A stretch of DNA of 5,203 nt from an uncultured Verrucomicrobiota bacterium. GTDB lineage: Bacteria; Verrucomicrobiota; Kiritimatiellia; RFP12; UBA3636. Under the pieces are notes generated by a model. The model ran no database searches and was not told the DNA's origin. It saw only the letters and a program-made list of their open reading frames with translations. Made by a program: the position numbers and the translations under genes. The stretch covers positions 1 to 5,203 of the forward strand of contig CAMNDA010000341.1 of the NCBI GenBank assembly GCA_946534745.1. Direction: 5' to 3'. This document shows positions 3,984 to 5,203 of the stretch, one piece after another (positions within the stretch are counted from its first letter, which is position 1; the number at the start of each line of letters is the position of its first letter).

Positions 3984-5033
3984 ATGAAAGGCGACACCGG
4001 CAAAACGGATTCGGCCCCTGCGTTCGTGCTCTGCCCTCCGGGGTGCGCGGACGCGGTGCGGCGCGCGCTGCCGCCGGGCTGCGATGTCGTCGTGGCGGGA
4101 TCGCCGGAGGAGGCGCGGGCCGCGTTCGCGGAGCGGACGGGAGCGGCGGCGCCGGCCGGCGGCGCGGGCGAGGTCGAGATCGACGGACGTTCGGTCGACC
4201 TCACGACGCTCGAGCGAGCCGTGTTCGAGGTCCTTTCGCGGGCGCCGGGCCGCACCGTCTCGCGCGCGGCGCTGCTCCGAGAGATCCACGGCGACGCGGC
4301 GGGCAGCGTCCTGCCGCGCGTGGTCGACTCGACGGTCTCGCGGCTGCGGCGCAAGCTCGGGCCGTCCGGCTGGCGCGTCGAGACCGTCTGGGGCCGCGGC
4401 TACCGCTGGAACGCGGGCGACCGCCCCGCTGTGCGTCCGTTCCTCCAGGCCCTGCGGTGGAGCGCCGGGACGCTCGGCGTCATCCTCGTCGCCACGCTCC
4501 TCGTTCCGCGGCCGCGTCCCGAGGAGCCGTCGCCTCCCGTAGCCGAGCCGGCGCCGGTGATCGAAGCGCCGGTGACGGTCGAGCCCTCCGCCGGAGAGGT
4601 TGGGGACCATGGGGACTTTGGGGACATTGGAGACAGTGGAGACGGTGGGGACGCCAGCCCCGAATATTTGGCCGAACCATCGGTTGCCGAGCGTGCACAG
4701 GAGCCCGCGCCGGCCCCCGCGCCCGCGCCGGCCCGCAGCGCCAAGCGCGCCGCATCGGCGCCCGCCGTCGGTCGGGCCGCTGCGGCCTGCGCGCCCGCGC
4801 CCGTTCCCGCGGTCGTCCTTCCGCCCGACGACACGCTCGCGCCGAAGGACGGCTTTGAAATCCACACGATGACGGCGGAGGACAAGACGCTCTCGAACCT
4901 GGCCCGCTCGCGCGGGATCACCCTGGCCGAACTCCTCGCCGCCAACCCGCAGATCGCGGACCCCGACCTCGTCCGCGCCGGCCAGCCCGTCTACCTCCCG
5001 ATCCCCTCGGCGCGCTCCGAACCGGCTCCCTGA
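3984..5033 (+). CDS. ToxR-like transmembrane regulator: winged helix, TM helix, LysM sensor
   Basis: This 349-residue protein combines four parts. Residues 12-50 look like the first beta-alpha-beta-alpha of a receiver domain (FVLCPP, then DVVVAGSPEEA) with no phosphoacceptor region. Residues 63-143 are an OmpR/PhoB-type winged helix: VDLTTLERAVFEVL, the recognition helix region VVDSTVSRLRRKLG and the wing VETVWGRGYRW. Residues 153-174 are a single membrane helix (ALRWSAGTLGVILVATLLV). After a Pro/Ala and Gly-Asp linker, residues 289-340 are a LysM domain (TLSNLARSRGITLAELLAANPQ, then VRAGQPVYLPIP). The expected topology is DNA-binding in the cytoplasm and LysM in the periplasm, so it would be a one-component regulator responding to cell-wall glycan. 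The best target is the divergent LysM operon. The ATG at 3984 was chosen over an in-frame TTG at 3915 because the promoter overlaps that extension. The family logic matches ToxR/CadC; the LysM sensor is the unusual part. Confidence 0.85.
   Translation: MKGDTGKTDSAPAFVLCPPGCADAVRRALPPGCDVVVAGSPEEARAAFAERTGAAAPAGGAGEVEIDGRSVDLTTLERAVFEVLSRAPGRTVSRAALLREIHGDAAGSVLPRVVDSTVSRLRRKLGPSGWRVETVWGRGYRWNAGDRPAVRPFLQALRWSAGTLGVILVATLLVPRPRPEEPSPPVAEPAPVIEAPVTVEPSAGEVGDHGDFGDIGDSGDGGDASPEYLAEPSVAERAQEPAPAPAPAPARSAKRAASAPAVGRAAAACAPAPVPAVVLPPDDTLAPKDGFEIHTMTAEDKTLSNLARSRGITLAELLAANPQIADPDLVRAGQPVYLPIPSARSEPAP
4602..4655 (+). repeat. Six 9-nt units encoding (Gly-Asp-X)6
   Basis: Six in-frame units of the form GGRGACNNN run from 4602 to 4655 and encode GDH, GDF, GDI, GDS, GDG and GDA (residues 207-224) in the linker between membrane helix and LysM. 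Their third codon positions are richer in A and T than the flanks, and several GGA and ATT/TTT codons appear. This marks the tract as compositionally different from its gene. Length variation here would change the linker without a frameshift. Confidence 0.85.
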
Positions 5034-5041
5034 CCCGCCCG

Positions 5042-5080
5042 CCCGCCGCGGAGTGGCCTTCCGCGCCGTGGCGGGGTTTC
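5042..5080 (+). terminator. Possible intrinsic terminator after the regulator gene
   Basis: Bases 5042-5051 pair with 5066-5075 over 10 positions, one of them G.T, around a 14-base loop. The stem starts 8 bases after the stop codon and is followed by GTTTCGCTTCTTC, which is T-containing but broken by G and C. It may end the regulator transcript weakly. The right arm is also copy 1 of a 15-nt repeat. Confidence 0.3.
5063..5077 (+). repeat. 15-nt direct repeat, copy 1
   Basis: GCGCCGTGGCGGGGT here is identical to 5159-5173, with starts 96 bases apart. The two copies bracket the octamer array at 5088-5152, and each is preceded by a CCTT-containing stretch. Confidence 0.8.
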
Positions 5081-5087
5081 GCTTCTT

Positions 5088-5152
5088 CGACTTGGCGACC
5101 TGTCGACCCGTCGACTTGGGCCAAGTCGGCAAGTCGCCGAGTCGCCAAGTCG
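5088..5152. repeat. Inverted array of eight 8-nt repeats (4 + 4)
   Basis: Four octamers run on the + strand from 5088: CGACTTGG, CGACCTGT, CGACCCGT, CGACTTGG. After a single G at 5120, four run on the opposite strand from 5152 back to 5121: CGACTTGG, CGACTCGG, CGACTTGC, CGACTTGG. The outermost and innermost units of the two halves pair perfectly; the middle units have mismatches. The whole is a 65-base near-palindrome with 8-base periodicity, in a stretch with no supported gene. Confidence 0.8.
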
Positions 5153-5158
5153 CCTTTT

Positions 5159-5173
5159 GCGCCGTGGCGGGGT
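5159..5173 (+). repeat. 15-nt direct repeat, copy 2
   Basis: This second copy of GCGCCGTGGCGGGGT forms the left side of the hairpin at 5163-5188. Part of the motif (GGCGTGGCGGGGT) also occurs at 3062-3074, in the gap between the two LysM operon genes. Confidence 0.8.
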
Positions 5174-5202
5174 CCGCACCCCGCCACGCCGGCTGCGGCC
5201 GG
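5163..5202. repeat. Strong GC hairpin pair at the window end
   Basis: CGTGGCGGGGT (5163-5173) pairs perfectly over 11 bp with ACCCCGCCACG (5178-5188) around the loop CCGC. It is followed at once by a small hairpin, CCGGC (5189-5193) with GCCGG (5198-5202). There is no T-run on the + strand, so a palindromic repeat element is more likely than a terminator. The element may continue beyond the window. Confidence 0.65.
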
Positions 5203-5203
5203 G

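Noticed and set aside
3692..4354. N-terminal extension of the LysM lipoprotein frame up to 4354
   Set aside because: The extra residues cover the divergent promoters and the start of the regulator, have no protein-like pattern, and would bury a good lipoprotein signal peptide in the middle.
2988..5132. Minus-strand open frame of about 714 codons across the divergent spacer and regulator
   Set aside because: It is antisense to the winged-helix/LysM gene and out of frame with the LysM lipoprotein. Its translation is Arg/Gly-rich with no domain, as expected for a frame kept open by GC-rich third positions.

Overview
The window is GC-rich DNA, visibly about two thirds G+C, from a Gram-negative-type bacterium: two products have Sec signal peptides, one is a predicted lipoprotein and one is a membrane-spanning regulator. 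No start codon has a Shine-Dalgarno sequence. One protein resembles the divergent secretins of the PVC superphylum, and short tandem repeats are scattered through genes and spacers. Together these suggest a Verrucomicrobiota/Kiritimatiellota-like organism. That is an inference from memory, not a search result.

Layout. At 1-122 is the 3' end of an unidentified + strand gene. At 174-1919 (+) lies an exported 581-residue protein that looks like two degenerate secretin-type units in tandem. It converges on a two-gene minus-strand operon, read 3691->3080 and then 3061->1964. The first gene encodes a LysM lipoprotein, the second an exported protein with a C-terminal LysM domain. Divergent from that operon, at 3984-5033 (+), is a ToxR-like one-component regulator: a cytoplasmic OmpR/PhoB-type winged helix, one membrane helix, a long Pro/Ala-rich linker and a C-terminal LysM domain predicted to sit in the periplasm.

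The 292-bp divergent spacer (3692-3983) is dense in signals. It holds a near-consensus sigma70-type promoter for the regulator whose predicted start site falls on the ATG (a leaderless mRNA), with a dyad over its -35 box. For the operon it has a good -10 but no -35; two GAAAAGT words exactly 11 bp apart lie where the -35 should be. A 19-nt direct repeat brackets two strong GC hairpins. After the regulator come a possible terminator, an inverted array of 8-nt repeats, a 15-nt direct repeat and a strong hairpin.

Working model (inference): three linked genes each carry a different LysM domain. The regulator could sense peptidoglycan or a LysM-bound state of the envelope and control the divergent LysM operon and perhaps itself. 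This unit is the most interesting candidate system in the window. The 9-nt minisatellites inside two of its genes are a second distinctive feature.
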